This document shows positions 16,599 to 24,492 of a DNA stretch of 64,000 nt, piece by piece. Source of the stretch: Aggregatimonas sangjinii. Its GTDB lineage: Bacteria; Bacteroidota; Bacteroidia; Flavobacteriales; Flavobacteriaceae. The notes under the pieces are model-generated. The model made no database searches. It was not told the DNA's origin and saw only the letters and a program-made list of their open reading frames with translations. The position numbers and the translations under genes are program-made. Every line of letters begins with the position of its first letter. Position 1 is the stretch's first letter. The stretch is from contig NZ_CP040710.1 in NCBI RefSeq assembly GCF_005943945.1, positions 4,385,501 to 4,449,500 of the forward strand, read 5' to 3'.

Positions 16599-16610
16599 AA
16601 AATCGATTTT
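16599..16610. promoter_or_regulatory. Palindrome upstream of dps
   Basis: AAAATCGATTTT is a perfect 12-base palindrome. Seven bases downstream, TATTTTTG at 16617-16624 matches the -7 consensus TAnnTTTG exactly, 22 bases before the dps ATG. The palindrome would therefore cover the spacer between -33 and -7, a typical place for a repressor. The role is inferred. Confidence 0.35.
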
Positions 16611-16645
16611 ACCATTTATTTTTGTGAAGAATAAAAAATAGCATT

Positions 16646-17155
16646 ATGAAATATTTAAATATAGACGACAAAGAACTGGTTCCCGTCATCAAGGAACTCA
16701 ACACCTTATTGGCAGATTATCATATCTACTATCAAAAACTAAGAAGTTTTCATTGGAACGTGTTGGGAAAGAATTTTTTCGATCTTCATATCAAGTTCGA
16801 AGAGCTTTATGGTGATGCCAGAATAAAAATCGATGAGATAGCGGAACGCATCTTAACCTTGGGGCATCATCCAGTCAGTAATTTTAGTGATTATTTGAAG
16901 AATTCCTCGCTTGAGGAAGTTTCTGCATTTATACCGGATACCGAAATGGTTGAGGAACTGCTTTCGGACCACAAAGCGATACTAAAGCAGATGAAAAAGA
17001 TAATCGATACCGCTGGCGATGCCGGCGATGAAGGAAGTATCGACTTGATTGGGGCTTACATTCGCGAATTGGAGAAGGCGAGCTGGATGCTGAACGCTTG
17101 GAATAAGAATACAGATGACCAGTTGAAAATCGCAAAGTCGACAAGAAGCTCCTAG
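16646..17155 (+). CDS. dps: Dps-family DNA-binding ferritin
   Basis: 169 aa. The inter-subunit ferroxidase site is complete: His36 in FHWNV, His48 in LHIKF, Asp63 and Glu67 in KIDEIAE, with the same 12-15-4 spacing as Listeria Dps. It oxidises Fe(II) with peroxide, stores iron in a dodecamer and protects DNA. The N-terminal tail is short and not strongly basic, so tight DNA binding is uncertain. Monocistronic with its own promoter-like sequence and terminator. Confidence 0.95.
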   Translation: MKYLNIDDKELVPVIKELNTLLADYHIYYQKLRSFHWNVLGKNFFDLHIKFEELYGDARIKIDEIAERILTLGHHPVSNFSDYLKNSSLEEVSAFIPDTEMVEELLSDHKAILKQMKKIIDTAGDAGDEGSIDLIGAYIRELEKASWMLNAWNKNTDDQLKIAKSTRSS

Positions 17156-17181
17156 GAACAACAGAAAATATGAATCATTTT

Positions 17182-17207
17182 AATAACCCCTCCAACGAGG
17201 GGTTATT
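17182..17207 (+). terminator. Terminator after dps
   Basis: AATAACCCC at 17182-17190 pairs with GGGGTTATT at 17199-17207, 9-bp perfect stem, 8-base loop, followed by ATTT. It lies 27 bases after the dps stop. Confidence 0.75.
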
Positions 17208-17442
17208 ATTTGGTCTCATTTGAAGTACTATGGAACAATAGAACAGTTCTGAAATCTTATAGGCACCTTCCTTGAACCTTTGCCGGATTTTGGAATATTC
17301 CGTGGTTTGGAGTAAAAAATGAGCACCATAGTATAAACCGTAAGCATACTTAGGGTTATTTTTGTTGTGAAAGCAATTTAATTTGGTATTCGAGCCGTAC
17401 TCAATTTTTGAGTGTAGCGTCTTTACCATGAATTCAATACCT

Positions 17443-18480
17443 ATGACAGAGATTATCGTCAATGCCGAAAGCGTAGAAGGTACAGTGAAACAGATTCAGG
17501 CTGTGATCGGTGGCCTTATTCAAGAAAGATGGGGCGAATATGTATTATTGGTCGATAACGAAAAGGCAAAAGGAAACATCCGTTTTATAACATTCGACTG
17601 GGGCGTTAGCCTTCTGGAGTATGATATTGTTTTCTTTGATACGATAACCTTGATAATGGACGCTTCAGCATATAATCCCATCCACTTTTCCTATTGTCTG
17701 GAGGGGGAATGTGGTCATCGATTCGATTATGAGGATGAGAGCAACATAAAGACCTTGGAGCAGTTTCAATCGGTAATCATCACCAGTAAGGATGGCGGAT
17801 TCAACTACGGTTACTTCCCTAAGAACAAAAAACTCGCCATCAACGTCATTCAGATCACCAGAAAACAGTTTCTCAAAAAGCGTCTGAACAATGTGGATCA
17901 GTTAAATGAAAAACTCTACGAAGTATTTCTCGACAAGGATCACAACAACACTTATGCGTATTATGGGTCCTACAATCTTAAAATGGCCGATAAAATCGGG
18001 GCGCTGCGAAAGGTTAAAACAAAGGGCATGATACGTATTATGCAGATTGAAGGCCTAGTTTACGAAATTCTTTCGTTACATATTTTGCAACATGACAAGG
18101 CCGTTAAAAATAAATTACCGGTGACCGGCCTCTTGCGTAGTGAATTGAAAACGGTGCGCGACCTGGCCAAAAGAATCGTAAAAAACCCATCATTCGAATA
18201 TTCGCTCGATAAATTATCTTTACAATCGGGACTATCGCAGGCAAAATTACAAGAGGGGTTTAAATTGCTCTATACCCGCACGGTTACTGAATACATTCGA
18301 CACATCAGATTAGAAAAAGCTAGGGATTTGATCAAGACAACAGATTTAAATATATCACAGATTGTATATACCATAGGCTTTAGTAGCCGTAGCTATTTCA
18401 GCAAGATATTCAAGAACAAATACGGTATCAGCCCTAGTGAATTTCAAAATCACGTAGTGGTCACCTCAGAAGCCGTATAA
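17443..18480 (+). CDS. AraC-family transcriptional regulator, paralogue 4
   Basis: 345 aa from ATG 17443. In-frame ATGs at 17428 and 17383 are also possible, but 17443 aligns with the start of the paralogue at 8590. The N-terminal domain shares WGEYVLLVDN and TFDWGVSLLEYD with it. The C-terminal AraC domain has SGLSQAKLQEGFKLLYTRTV and NISQIVYTIGFSSRSYFSKIF. A DUF3124 lipoprotein gene begins 13 bases after the stop, so the regulator may be transcribed with a putative envelope effector. Confidence 0.88.
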   Translation: MTEIIVNAESVEGTVKQIQAVIGGLIQERWGEYVLLVDNEKAKGNIRFITFDWGVSLLEYDIVFFDTITLIMDASAYNPIHFSYCLEGECGHRFDYEDESNIKTLEQFQSVIITSKDGGFNYGYFPKNKKLAINVIQITRKQFLKKRLNNVDQLNEKLYEVFLDKDHNNTYAYYGSYNLKMADKIGALRKVKTKGMIRIMQIEGLVYEILSLHILQHDKAVKNKLPVTGLLRSELKTVRDLAKRIVKNPSFEYSLDKLSLQSGLSQAKLQEGFKLLYTRTVTEYIRHIRLEKARDLIKTTDLNISQIVYTIGFSSRSYFSKIFKNKYGISPSEFQNHVVVTSEAV

Positions 18481-18493
18481 CACAAATCATATT

Positions 18494-19045
18494 ATGAAAC
18501 CAATTTTTTTTGCCATATCCCTTTCAATACTCGTAATTACGTTTGTTTCGTGTACCGATAAAAGTCCAAACCGGAACGCTCAAGGCCAAGATGAGCTTGA
18601 ATCGTTGGAAATAGAACAACCAATCGTCAAGAGCGATATCCATTATAATAATATCATTTATGTGCCTATTTATTCCGACATCTATTTTGACGATGCCAAT
18701 CAAAAGAACTTATTGGCAGCAACACTGAGTATCAGAAATACAAGTTACACCGACTCGCTCTACGTTTCCAAAATCGATTATTTCAGTACCGATGGTACAT
18801 TGGTTAAAAGTTATATTGATAACCCTATTAGCCTTAGACCCATGGCTTCAGTTAATTATGTGGTCGCCACACAAGACGATACGGGCGGGGCAGGGGCTAA
18901 CTTTATAGTAGCCTTAAGTTCCAAGAGTACCGATCTTATGCCGCTGGTTCAGGCCATCATGGTTGGTAAGAACGGTAACAAGGGATTTGCATTCTCTACC
19001 GATGGTTATTCTATTCGTCAGAAACAAAAAAAGGAAACCCCATAA
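18494..19045 (+). CDS. DUF3124 lipoprotein
   Basis: 183 aa. Signal peptide with lipobox ending VSC at about residue 20. The mature domain has the DUF3124 pattern: IIYVPIYSDIYFDD, LAATLSIRNT, KIDYFSTDG, LRPMASVNYVV, and DTGGAGANFIVAL. Found in several bacterial phyla as an exported domain of unknown function with an Ig-like look. It is 13 bases downstream of AraC paralogue 4 and likely in one transcript with it. Confidence 0.85.
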   Translation: MKPIFFAISLSILVITFVSCTDKSPNRNAQGQDELESLEIEQPIVKSDIHYNNIIYVPIYSDIYFDDANQKNLLAATLSIRNTSYTDSLYVSKIDYFSTDGTLVKSYIDNPISLRPMASVNYVVATQDDTGGAGANFIVALSSKSTDLMPLVQAIMVGKNGNKGFAFSTDGYSIRQKQKKETP

Positions 19046-19083
19046 TAGGATTTCCTTCTTGAATACTGATATAAGGGAATAAT

Positions 19084-19284
19084 TTACCTAAAAATTCTTC
19101 GAAGTAGATATAGAAGACCGTATTTTTTTGCAAAAGAAGCTATAGTACCCAACCAATTTGGAGTACTAAAATCCTCTTTTACGTCGTGCTTAAGGCCTTT
19201 AAGCTCCTCAAGGGCGATTTGTCTTTCAAGATTCAACCGTTTCAAATCCCTGTTAATTTCCTCAAAATTGCGGTAATTTGTCAT
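19084..19284 (-). CDS. Small helical protein, last gene of the YtxH/holin-like operon
   Basis: 66 aa. A charged N-terminal helix (FEEINRDLKRLNLERQIALEELKGLK) is followed by a short hydrophobic C-terminal helix (GLLYLLRRIFR). The start overlaps the stop of the preceding gene by four bases (ATGA), showing translational coupling. It resembles small flavobacterial proteins (possibly DUF6327) found beside YtxH and holin-like genes; that assignment is from memory and is not certain. Confidence 0.75.
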   Translation of the reverse strand: MTNYRNFEEINRDLKRLNLERQIALEELKGLKHDVKEDFSTPNWLGTIASFAKKYGLLYLLRRIFR

Positions 19285-19631
19285 TTTACAAAGAATTTTT
19301 CAGATAATTTCTTGATTACGAAATTGTCGAATTTTGTTCGAAGAAGGAACAAAATAAAACCTAGGAGAACAAGAATTACAGCAATGATAATACACGCCTG
19401 TACATTGTCGCCAAGATACTCGCCTAGACTCATAGTGGCCGCCACTATAAGCAGAATAAGCCCGATAAGTAACAAACTCCCAATAATAGCTGCCTTGAAG
19501 AGCATACCCATGCTAATGCTCAATACCTGAAACACCTTGAGTTTATAGTACTCTTGGGTTTTTTTATAGTATTGTTCGCCAACATCTACCGCCTTGTTCG
19601 AGGTTTCGTTTAAAGATTCGAATACGCTCAT
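19281..19631 (-). CDS. Phage-holin-superfamily-like (DUF1469-type) membrane protein
   Basis: 116 aa. Amphipathic N-terminal helix, then two transmembrane helices (about 42-67 and 76-98) separated by a short loop, then a basic tail. This arrangement fits the putative holin-X/DUF1469 family, which in free-living bacteria is a stress-associated membrane protein and not a phage lysis holin. Its start shares one base with the YtxH stop (TAATG), so translation is coupled. Confidence 0.8.
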   Translation of the reverse strand: MSVFESLNETSNKAVDVGEQYYKKTQEYYKLKVFQVLSISMGMLFKAAIIGSLLLIGLILLIVAATMSLGEYLGDNVQACIIIAVILVLLGFILFLLRTKFDNFVIKKLSEKFFVK

Positions 19632-19966
19632 TATGCTTTATTCTGTTGTAATTTTTTATTTTTCGCCTTTAATTCGGCAAGTTTCGATTCCAAAGTAGTG
19701 ATAACGTCCTCGGTCTTGTAACTAACATCGCTCATTATGCTATTCACTTTTGTTTCTAAAGTTTCCGATTTGGCAGAAATCTGATCGGCCATTTTATCGC
19801 GTAGTTCATACGCGCCTTCCTGCAATTGGTCCCTAGTATTTGCAGCTTGTTCGGCAATCCTTTTCCTAGTTATTTCACCCTTTTCAGGAGCGAATAGGAT
19901 TCCTAGTGTCGCACCAATTGCAGATCCGATAATGACTCCTAATAATGTATTTTCGTTGTTGCTCAT
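19631..19966 (-). CDS. YtxH-domain protein
   Basis: 111 aa. Glycine-rich membrane segment LLGVIIGSAIGATLGILFAP followed by EKGEITRKRI, the diagnostic YtxH motif. The remaining two thirds form a predicted coiled coil (Ala/Lys/Glu heptads up to KKLQQN). Members are small general-stress membrane proteins. First gene of a three-gene, translationally coupled operon with the holin-like and small helical proteins. Confidence 0.9.
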   Translation of the reverse strand: MSNNENTLLGVIIGSAIGATLGILFAPEKGEITRKRIAEQAANTRDQLQEGAYELRDKMADQISAKSETLETKVNSIMSDVSYKTEDVITTLESKLAELKAKNKKLQQNKA

Positions 19967-20164
19967 ATTATAATATTTTAAGATTAGTTAAACGTTGAGA
20001 TTTATCTCTAGTAGTGCAAAGATGTCTAAAAGAGTGATTTAAGCTTGACTCTAATCATTCAATTCTTAACGGGAACACCCCCGTTTTGATACTGTTAAAA
20101 ATAAATCGTATCAAACTAGGGTAAACTAAGATACAACCTTACATTTAAAAAAAAACCTAAAGTG

Positions 20165-21520
20165 ATGATAGAAACAAAGAATCCTGCCGACGGTACACTC
20201 CTTAAAACCTACGAAGAACATACGGCAAAAGAACTGAAGGTAATCTTGGGAAAAGCCGATGAGGTTTTCACTTCATGGAAATCAACCGAAATCGCGGAAC
20301 GAACTGAACTACTTCAAAATGCCGCTAATATACTTGGAGAGCGAAAACAGGACTTTTCGGAGCTGATGACGAAGGAAATGGGGAAACCCATTAGCCAAAG
20401 TATAGCGGAAATTGAGAAATGTATTTGGGCTTGCGAGTTTTATGCAGTAAACGCAGAAGACTTTTTGGCAGACGAGCTCATCGATACCTATGCCGAAGAA
20501 AGTTTTATAAGCTATGACCCGCTGGGCTGCATTTTGGGCATTATGCCCTGGAATTTTCCTTTTTGGCAGGTCATACGCTTTGCGGCACCCACATTGACCG
20601 CTGGGAATACGATTCTTTTGAAACATGCGGCCAATGTAACAGGTTGTGCTTTTGCCCTGCAGCAATTGTTCGAGGAGGCAGGCTACCCCAAGGGGTGTTT
20701 TCAGACCATTGTTGCGGGACACGATGACATTGAAAAGCTCATCGCGAACGATTCCCTAAAAGCGGTAACGCTCACGGGCAGTGAAAAGGCGGGTAAGGCC
20801 GTCGCTGCAATCGCCGCAAAGCATCTGAAAAAGTCGGTTTTGGAACTTGGTGGCAATAACGCCTGTGTAATCTGGGAAGATGCCGACTTGAAAAACTATA
20901 TTGAAGTGATGGTGAATGCTAGGATGCAGAATAATGGACAAAGCTGTATCGCTGCCAAACGATTTATTGTTGTGGATGCCATATACGATGAATTTTTGAA
21001 GCAATTCGAGCGTGCCGTTTCAAAGTTGCAAAAAGGAGATGCCATGCAGAAGGAAGCCTATATAACTGTTTTGGCCACTTCCGACATTGCCGATACCGTT
21101 GAAAAACAGGTCAATGATTCCATAGCCATGGGAGCAAGGGTACATTTTGGGAACACACGGGACCATACGTATTTTGAACCTACCATACTCACCGAAGTCG
21201 TTGCCGGAATGCCTGTGTTCGACCAAGAGGTCTTCGGACCTGTCGCTGCTGTAATACGTGCAAAGGATAGGGATGATGCGATAGCACTGGCTACAAATTC
21301 GCGGTTTGGTTTAGGCACCATGCTATTTACTGAAGACATTGCTGCTGCCCGAAAGACGATAGGTTCGATTCCCGATGGGTCTTTCTTTATTAACGACATG
21401 GTCAAATCCGATCCCCGTTTGCCTTTTGGTGGTACGAAGGCTTCAGGCTATGGAAGGGAATTATCTCAAGAGGGCATTATGGAGTTTGTCAACAAAAAGA
21501 CGGTGTACATCAAAAAATAG
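20165..21520 (+). CDS. NAD(P)-dependent aldehyde dehydrogenase (succinate-semialdehyde dehydrogenase type)
   Basis: 451 aa from ATG 20165; a GTG one codon earlier is less likely. Catalytic residues, numbered from this start: Asn130 in PWNFPFW, Glu227 in LELGGNN and the nucleophile Cys261 in GQSCIAAKR. The GQSCIAAKR form and the short N-terminus fit the succinate-semialdehyde dehydrogenase (GabD1-like) group. It oxidises an aldehyde to its acid, probably succinate semialdehyde to succinate. It stands alone, with the divergent YtxH operon behind it. Confidence 0.88.
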   Translation: MIETKNPADGTLLKTYEEHTAKELKVILGKADEVFTSWKSTEIAERTELLQNAANILGERKQDFSELMTKEMGKPISQSIAEIEKCIWACEFYAVNAEDFLADELIDTYAEESFISYDPLGCILGIMPWNFPFWQVIRFAAPTLTAGNTILLKHAANVTGCAFALQQLFEEAGYPKGCFQTIVAGHDDIEKLIANDSLKAVTLTGSEKAGKAVAAIAAKHLKKSVLELGGNNACVIWEDADLKNYIEVMVNARMQNNGQSCIAAKRFIVVDAIYDEFLKQFERAVSKLQKGDAMQKEAYITVLATSDIADTVEKQVNDSIAMGARVHFGNTRDHTYFEPTILTEVVAGMPVFDQEVFGPVAAVIRAKDRDDAIALATNSRFGLGTMLFTEDIAAARKTIGSIPDGSFFINDMVKSDPRLPFGGTKASGYGRELSQEGIMEFVNKKTVYIKK

Positions 21521-21589
21521 ATGCCGTAAGGGAAATAAGGGCCATTTTTCAAGGATGGCCCCTATCATGGTATAGATTCGGGGGGAATG

Positions 21590-21892
21590 CTATAAACCTG
21601 GGTTCATTTTATCTTTCTTTTTTTCGAGTTGACTGTTCAGGTCGCGAAACGTTTCTGCAATGGCGGCCTCGAAGCTAATCTCATTTGAGGAAGCGAACAA
21701 TCGAGGTCCTGGCATACTCAATCGGATGTCGCAAATTTGCTCTTTCTCATCCGAGCGATTTTCTTTTTTAAAGAATATGTCCGCACGGTGAACGAACGGA
21801 AATTTCTTTTCAAGATGTTCTAGTTTCTCTTTTACGATGGTCTTTAGCCTATCGCTTGCCGTAATATCGTGGTATTCAAAAATGGTATCCAT
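21590..21892 (-). CDS. Ribosome hibernation factor, HPF/RaiA family
   Basis: 100 aa from ATG 21892. The longer frame opens with TTG inside the deaminase gene. The sequence has the short HPF/YfiA fold: FEYHDITASDRLKTIVKEKL, LEHLEKKFP, a central RADIFFKKEN strand and CDIRLSMPGPRLFAS, then an amphipathic helix. Such proteins bind the 30S decoding centre and silence ribosomes in stationary phase. It starts 6 bases after the deaminase stop, so they are co-transcribed. Confidence 0.82.
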   Translation of the reverse strand: MDTIFEYHDITASDRLKTIVKEKLEHLEKKFPFVHRADIFFKKENRSDEKEQICDIRLSMPGPRLFASSNEISFEAAIAETFRDLNSQLEKKKDKMNPGL

Positions 21893-21897
21893 AGTAG

Positions 21898-22341
21898 TTA
21901 TTTTTTCCAAACCGCTATCGCTTCATCGCGTAACAGTTGTTTCATATTAAATTCGTGATGTCGTTTCATAGCGGAAGAATTATAGAACATGTCAGAATAG
22001 ATATATCCATATTCTTTAGCATCCAAAGCCGAGGCTCCGAAGTAAATAGCCTTAAAACCTGCCCAGTAGCAGGCGCCCAAGCACATCATACAGGGTTCAC
22101 AGCTCGTATATAGTTCACAGTTGGAGAGATTGTTTTTCCCGATTAAACCGCAAGCTTCCCGTATAGCTTTTGTTTCGGCATGCTGGGTGCAATCACCACT
22201 TCCTTTTACCGTATTATGCACAGCCACCATAGCCTTACCATCGCAAACGATTACCGCCCCGAACGCACCTCCTTTAGGACTATCAGCCCCTTTTTTTGCC
22301 AAGGCTATAGCCTGCCGCATAAAATTTTCATGCTGTTCCAT
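21898..22341 (-). CDS. Cytidine/deoxycytidylate-type nucleoside deaminase, probably guanine deaminase
   Basis: 147 aa from ATG 22341. Zinc motif complete: HAE at the first half-site and PCMMC in TSCEPCMMCLGACYW at the second. The later part (AKEYGYIYSDMFYN) is closer to GuaD-like guanine deaminases than to TadA, so hydrolysis of guanine to xanthine is the best guess. It overlaps the end of the nitroreductase gene by a few bases and precedes the HPF-like gene, forming a three-gene operon. Confidence 0.82.
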   Translation of the reverse strand: MEQHENFMRQAIALAKKGADSPKGGAFGAVIVCDGKAMVAVHNTVKGSGDCTQHAETKAIREACGLIGKNNLSNCELYTSCEPCMMCLGACYWAGFKAIYFGASALDAKEYGYIYSDMFYNSSAMKRHHEFNMKQLLRDEAIAVWKK

Positions 22342-22346
22342 GGGAT

Positions 22347-22952
22347 TTAAGAACGGTCTTTCCAACTTCCTTCAAAAACAAATTCAGAATGGGGCTTTCG
22401 CTCTCTTTCTCCGGTTTCCTGTTCTCTAAGGTCTTCAGGGAGTTTGTTCAAGTCACCACCGTAATATCCTAAGGCGATTGCTGTTGTTACATGAAATCCC
22501 TCCGGAACGTCAAAAACGTTTTGCGCTTTTTTCCAATCGATGCCCGCCATATGATGCATGGCAATATTCATACTCTCCGCTTGCATGCTCATGTTGCCCA
22601 GACTCAATCCCAAATCGTGTAAGGCATGAAAATTATCGTCTCCTTCATCTGTCTTTTCCTTATAAGCGGTAAAGATTAGCAAAGGTGCATTCTTGGCCCA
22701 TTTTTGATTGAATTCACTCATGCAATCGATCATTTTGTCATAAGCCTTACTTCCTTTCTTCGCATAGATAAAACGCCAAGGCTGTCTATTGTATGAACTT
22801 GCCGCCCAACGAGCCGCCTCGAACAAACGATTTATCTCATTCTGGGGAATGGGTTTTTCATCGAAAACCCTAGGACTCCATCTCGATTTTAAAGGGGCTA
22901 AAATTTCGAATGCCGTTTCTGCTTTTTTCTGCTTTTGCGATACTGTTTCCAT
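22347..22952 (-). CDS. Nitroreductase-family FMN oxidoreductase
   Basis: 201 aa from ATG 22952; the open frame extends upstream only through a TTG. The segment RWSPRVFDEKPIPQNEINRLFEAARWAASSYNRQPWRFI, read in parts, is the classic nitroreductase FMN-binding start (SPR, AARWA, N.QPW). Later GDDNFHALHDLGLSLGNM is the dimer/FMN helix. It reduces nitro- or enone compounds with NAD(P)H. First gene of an operon with the deaminase and HPF-like genes. Confidence 0.88.
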   Translation of the reverse strand: METVSQKQKKAETAFEILAPLKSRWSPRVFDEKPIPQNEINRLFEAARWAASSYNRQPWRFIYAKKGSKAYDKMIDCMSEFNQKWAKNAPLLIFTAYKEKTDEGDDNFHALHDLGLSLGNMSMQAESMNIAMHHMAGIDWKKAQNVFDVPEGFHVTTAIALGYYGGDLNKLPEDLREQETGERERKPHSEFVFEGSWKDRS

Positions 22953-23062
22953 AAAGATTTTTAGTACAAATTTCGAGCTTAACAATCAATTCCCTTGATG
23001 CATATGACATCTAGGTTAACCTAAATGCATTTAATGATAAGGAATAGTCTGGATCGATTACG

Positions 23063-23947
23063 CTATAGCTTCTTTCTTGGACGATAGCCGAAGCCATGTA
23101 CCAGTTGCCCTAAAAAGGTTTTCGGTAGATTTTCCTCCCCGGGATAGCCGATTTCTATCGTACCACTCGCTTCGGGAACATAAGCTGTTTTAAAAAGATA
23201 GTCCCATAGACTAAGGCTAATGCCAAAGTTCACACCGGACCTACCCTTGGGCAAGACATAGGCATGATGGTAGAGGTGCATTACCGGGTTGTTGAGCACA
23301 TATTTTAGTGGTCCCCAAGTAATTTTGATGTTGGCGTGGTTGAAATGGCCGATGGCAATAGCGATAAAATGTACGATATAGGCTTGCTCCGGTTCAAAGC
23401 CCCCTAAAATCATCACTCCGAATGTCTTTAAAGGTTTGTAGAGTATGTTCTCCATCCAATGGTAACGAAGGTGCGCGGCGAAGCCCATTTCTTTTACGCT
23501 ATGATGTATTTTATGGTATTGCCAGAGTACGGGATATTTATGTAATAAAATATGGGTGAACCATTGTACAAAATCGAGCACGATAAAAAAGACAAGCAAT
23601 TGCACCCAAGACGGCCAACCAGAAGGGTCGACCAATGCCAAACTTTTCGCGCTTACACCTATATCGGAAAAGAAAAGCTGTAAGACCCTGTATACCCCGC
23701 TTATGGCAATAGCGAACAGAAAGAAATTGAAGAACATGTAAAAAGCATCAAGCCAAAAATCTTTTCTGAAAATAGACTGTTCTTTTCGCCACGGAAAAAT
23801 GATTTCCAAAACCCATACGAAAAGTGATATCGCGATCAGCCCCCAAAAATAGTTCGTGTACCAGGGTACCTCGAAAATGATTGATTTCCAGGTCCATTGA
23901 ATCGTACCATTAAAAGCACTTACAAAAGCGTCTAGATATTTCTCCAT
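23063..23947 (-). CDS. Fatty-acid hydroxylase/sterol desaturase superfamily membrane protein
   Basis: 294 aa, four or more transmembrane helices. The di-iron histidine boxes are present: His132-x3-His136, His145-x2-His148-His149, and His224-x2-His227-His228, with extra His in HFNHANI. It should hydroxylate or desaturate a lipid at the membrane; the natural substrate in flavobacteria is not known. It is 59 bases downstream of the SorB-like cytochrome on the same strand and may be in the same transcript. Confidence 0.88.
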   Translation of the reverse strand: MEKYLDAFVSAFNGTIQWTWKSIIFEVPWYTNYFWGLIAISLFVWVLEIIFPWRKEQSIFRKDFWLDAFYMFFNFFLFAIAISGVYRVLQLFFSDIGVSAKSLALVDPSGWPSWVQLLVFFIVLDFVQWFTHILLHKYPVLWQYHKIHHSVKEMGFAAHLRYHWMENILYKPLKTFGVMILGGFEPEQAYIVHFIAIAIGHFNHANIKITWGPLKYVLNNPVMHLYHHAYVLPKGRSGVNFGISLSLWDYLFKTAYVPEASGTIEIGYPGEENLPKTFLGQLVHGFGYRPRKKL

Positions 23948-24006
23948 AGCTCTAGTAAAATTACATAATCGTTGAAAAGCGCCGAGGGCATTTTACAAAA
24001 AGTACA

Positions 24007-24492
24007 TCATTGCTTCAACTCGTACCACTCGATATTGGTCAGCTTTTGTCTGCGACCCTTACCAATTGGGGCATAATAGGTGGCGAGATAGTTCACGATG
24101 GGTTCCTCGTTCTTACCGAGGTCCCACAGGTTTTGGGTTTCTTGCATCCAGCGGATAGTGGCGGTCCAACGTTCGGCCGACATACGGTTTTGTGTGACTA
24201 GTTTGGCGGAATGGCAGCTGGTACAATTATTTACGACCAGCATGAGTCCGTCGCCCGCGGCGAGCCATGTGCGTATATGAATCCCGTTTTCGATTTTGTC
24301 AGGGTCCTCTGCTTCCTTCTCTGAGACTTCAATATATTCTCCATCGTCCGTATCCACAGAATATGTGGAGGGCGCAAGGTCCACCAACAAAAACACCAAA
24401 ACTATAACCGCAATCGTCAAAATAACGACGAAAGTTGCCTTTAATTTATTTTGCCTAGCCGTCACCTTATTAAATTTCCCTTTATTTTTCAC
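24007..24492 (-). CDS. Membrane-anchored monohaem cytochrome c, SorB-like subunit
   Basis: 161 aa from a GTG at 24492 that overlaps the SorA-like stop by one base (TAGTG). The longer frame starts with TTG 60 bases inside SorA and has no ATG. One N-terminal transmembrane helix precedes a periplasmic domain with a single haem site Cys90-x2-Cys93-His94 (CTSCH). Coupled to a molybdenum sulfite dehydrogenase, it should accept the electrons from sulfite oxidation and pass them to the respiratory chain. The GTG start is inferred from the overlap. Confidence 0.82.
   Translation of the reverse strand: MKNKGKFNKVTARQNKLKATFVVILTIAVIVLVFLLVDLAPSTYSVDTDDGEYIEVSEKEAEDPDKIENGIHIRTWLAAGDGLMLVVNNCTSCHSAKLVTQNRMSAERWTATIRWMQETQNLWDLGKNEEPIVNYLATYYAPIGKGRRQKLTNIEWYELKQ

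Noticed and set aside
17175-17462. Minus-strand ORF of 95 codons between dps and AraC paralogue 4
   Set aside because: It covers the dps terminator and the start of the regulator; composition does not suggest a real protein.
19281-19631. Phage lysis holin as evidence of a prophage
   Set aside because: Only the fold matches; the gene is coupled to YtxH in a stress operon and no other phage gene is nearby.
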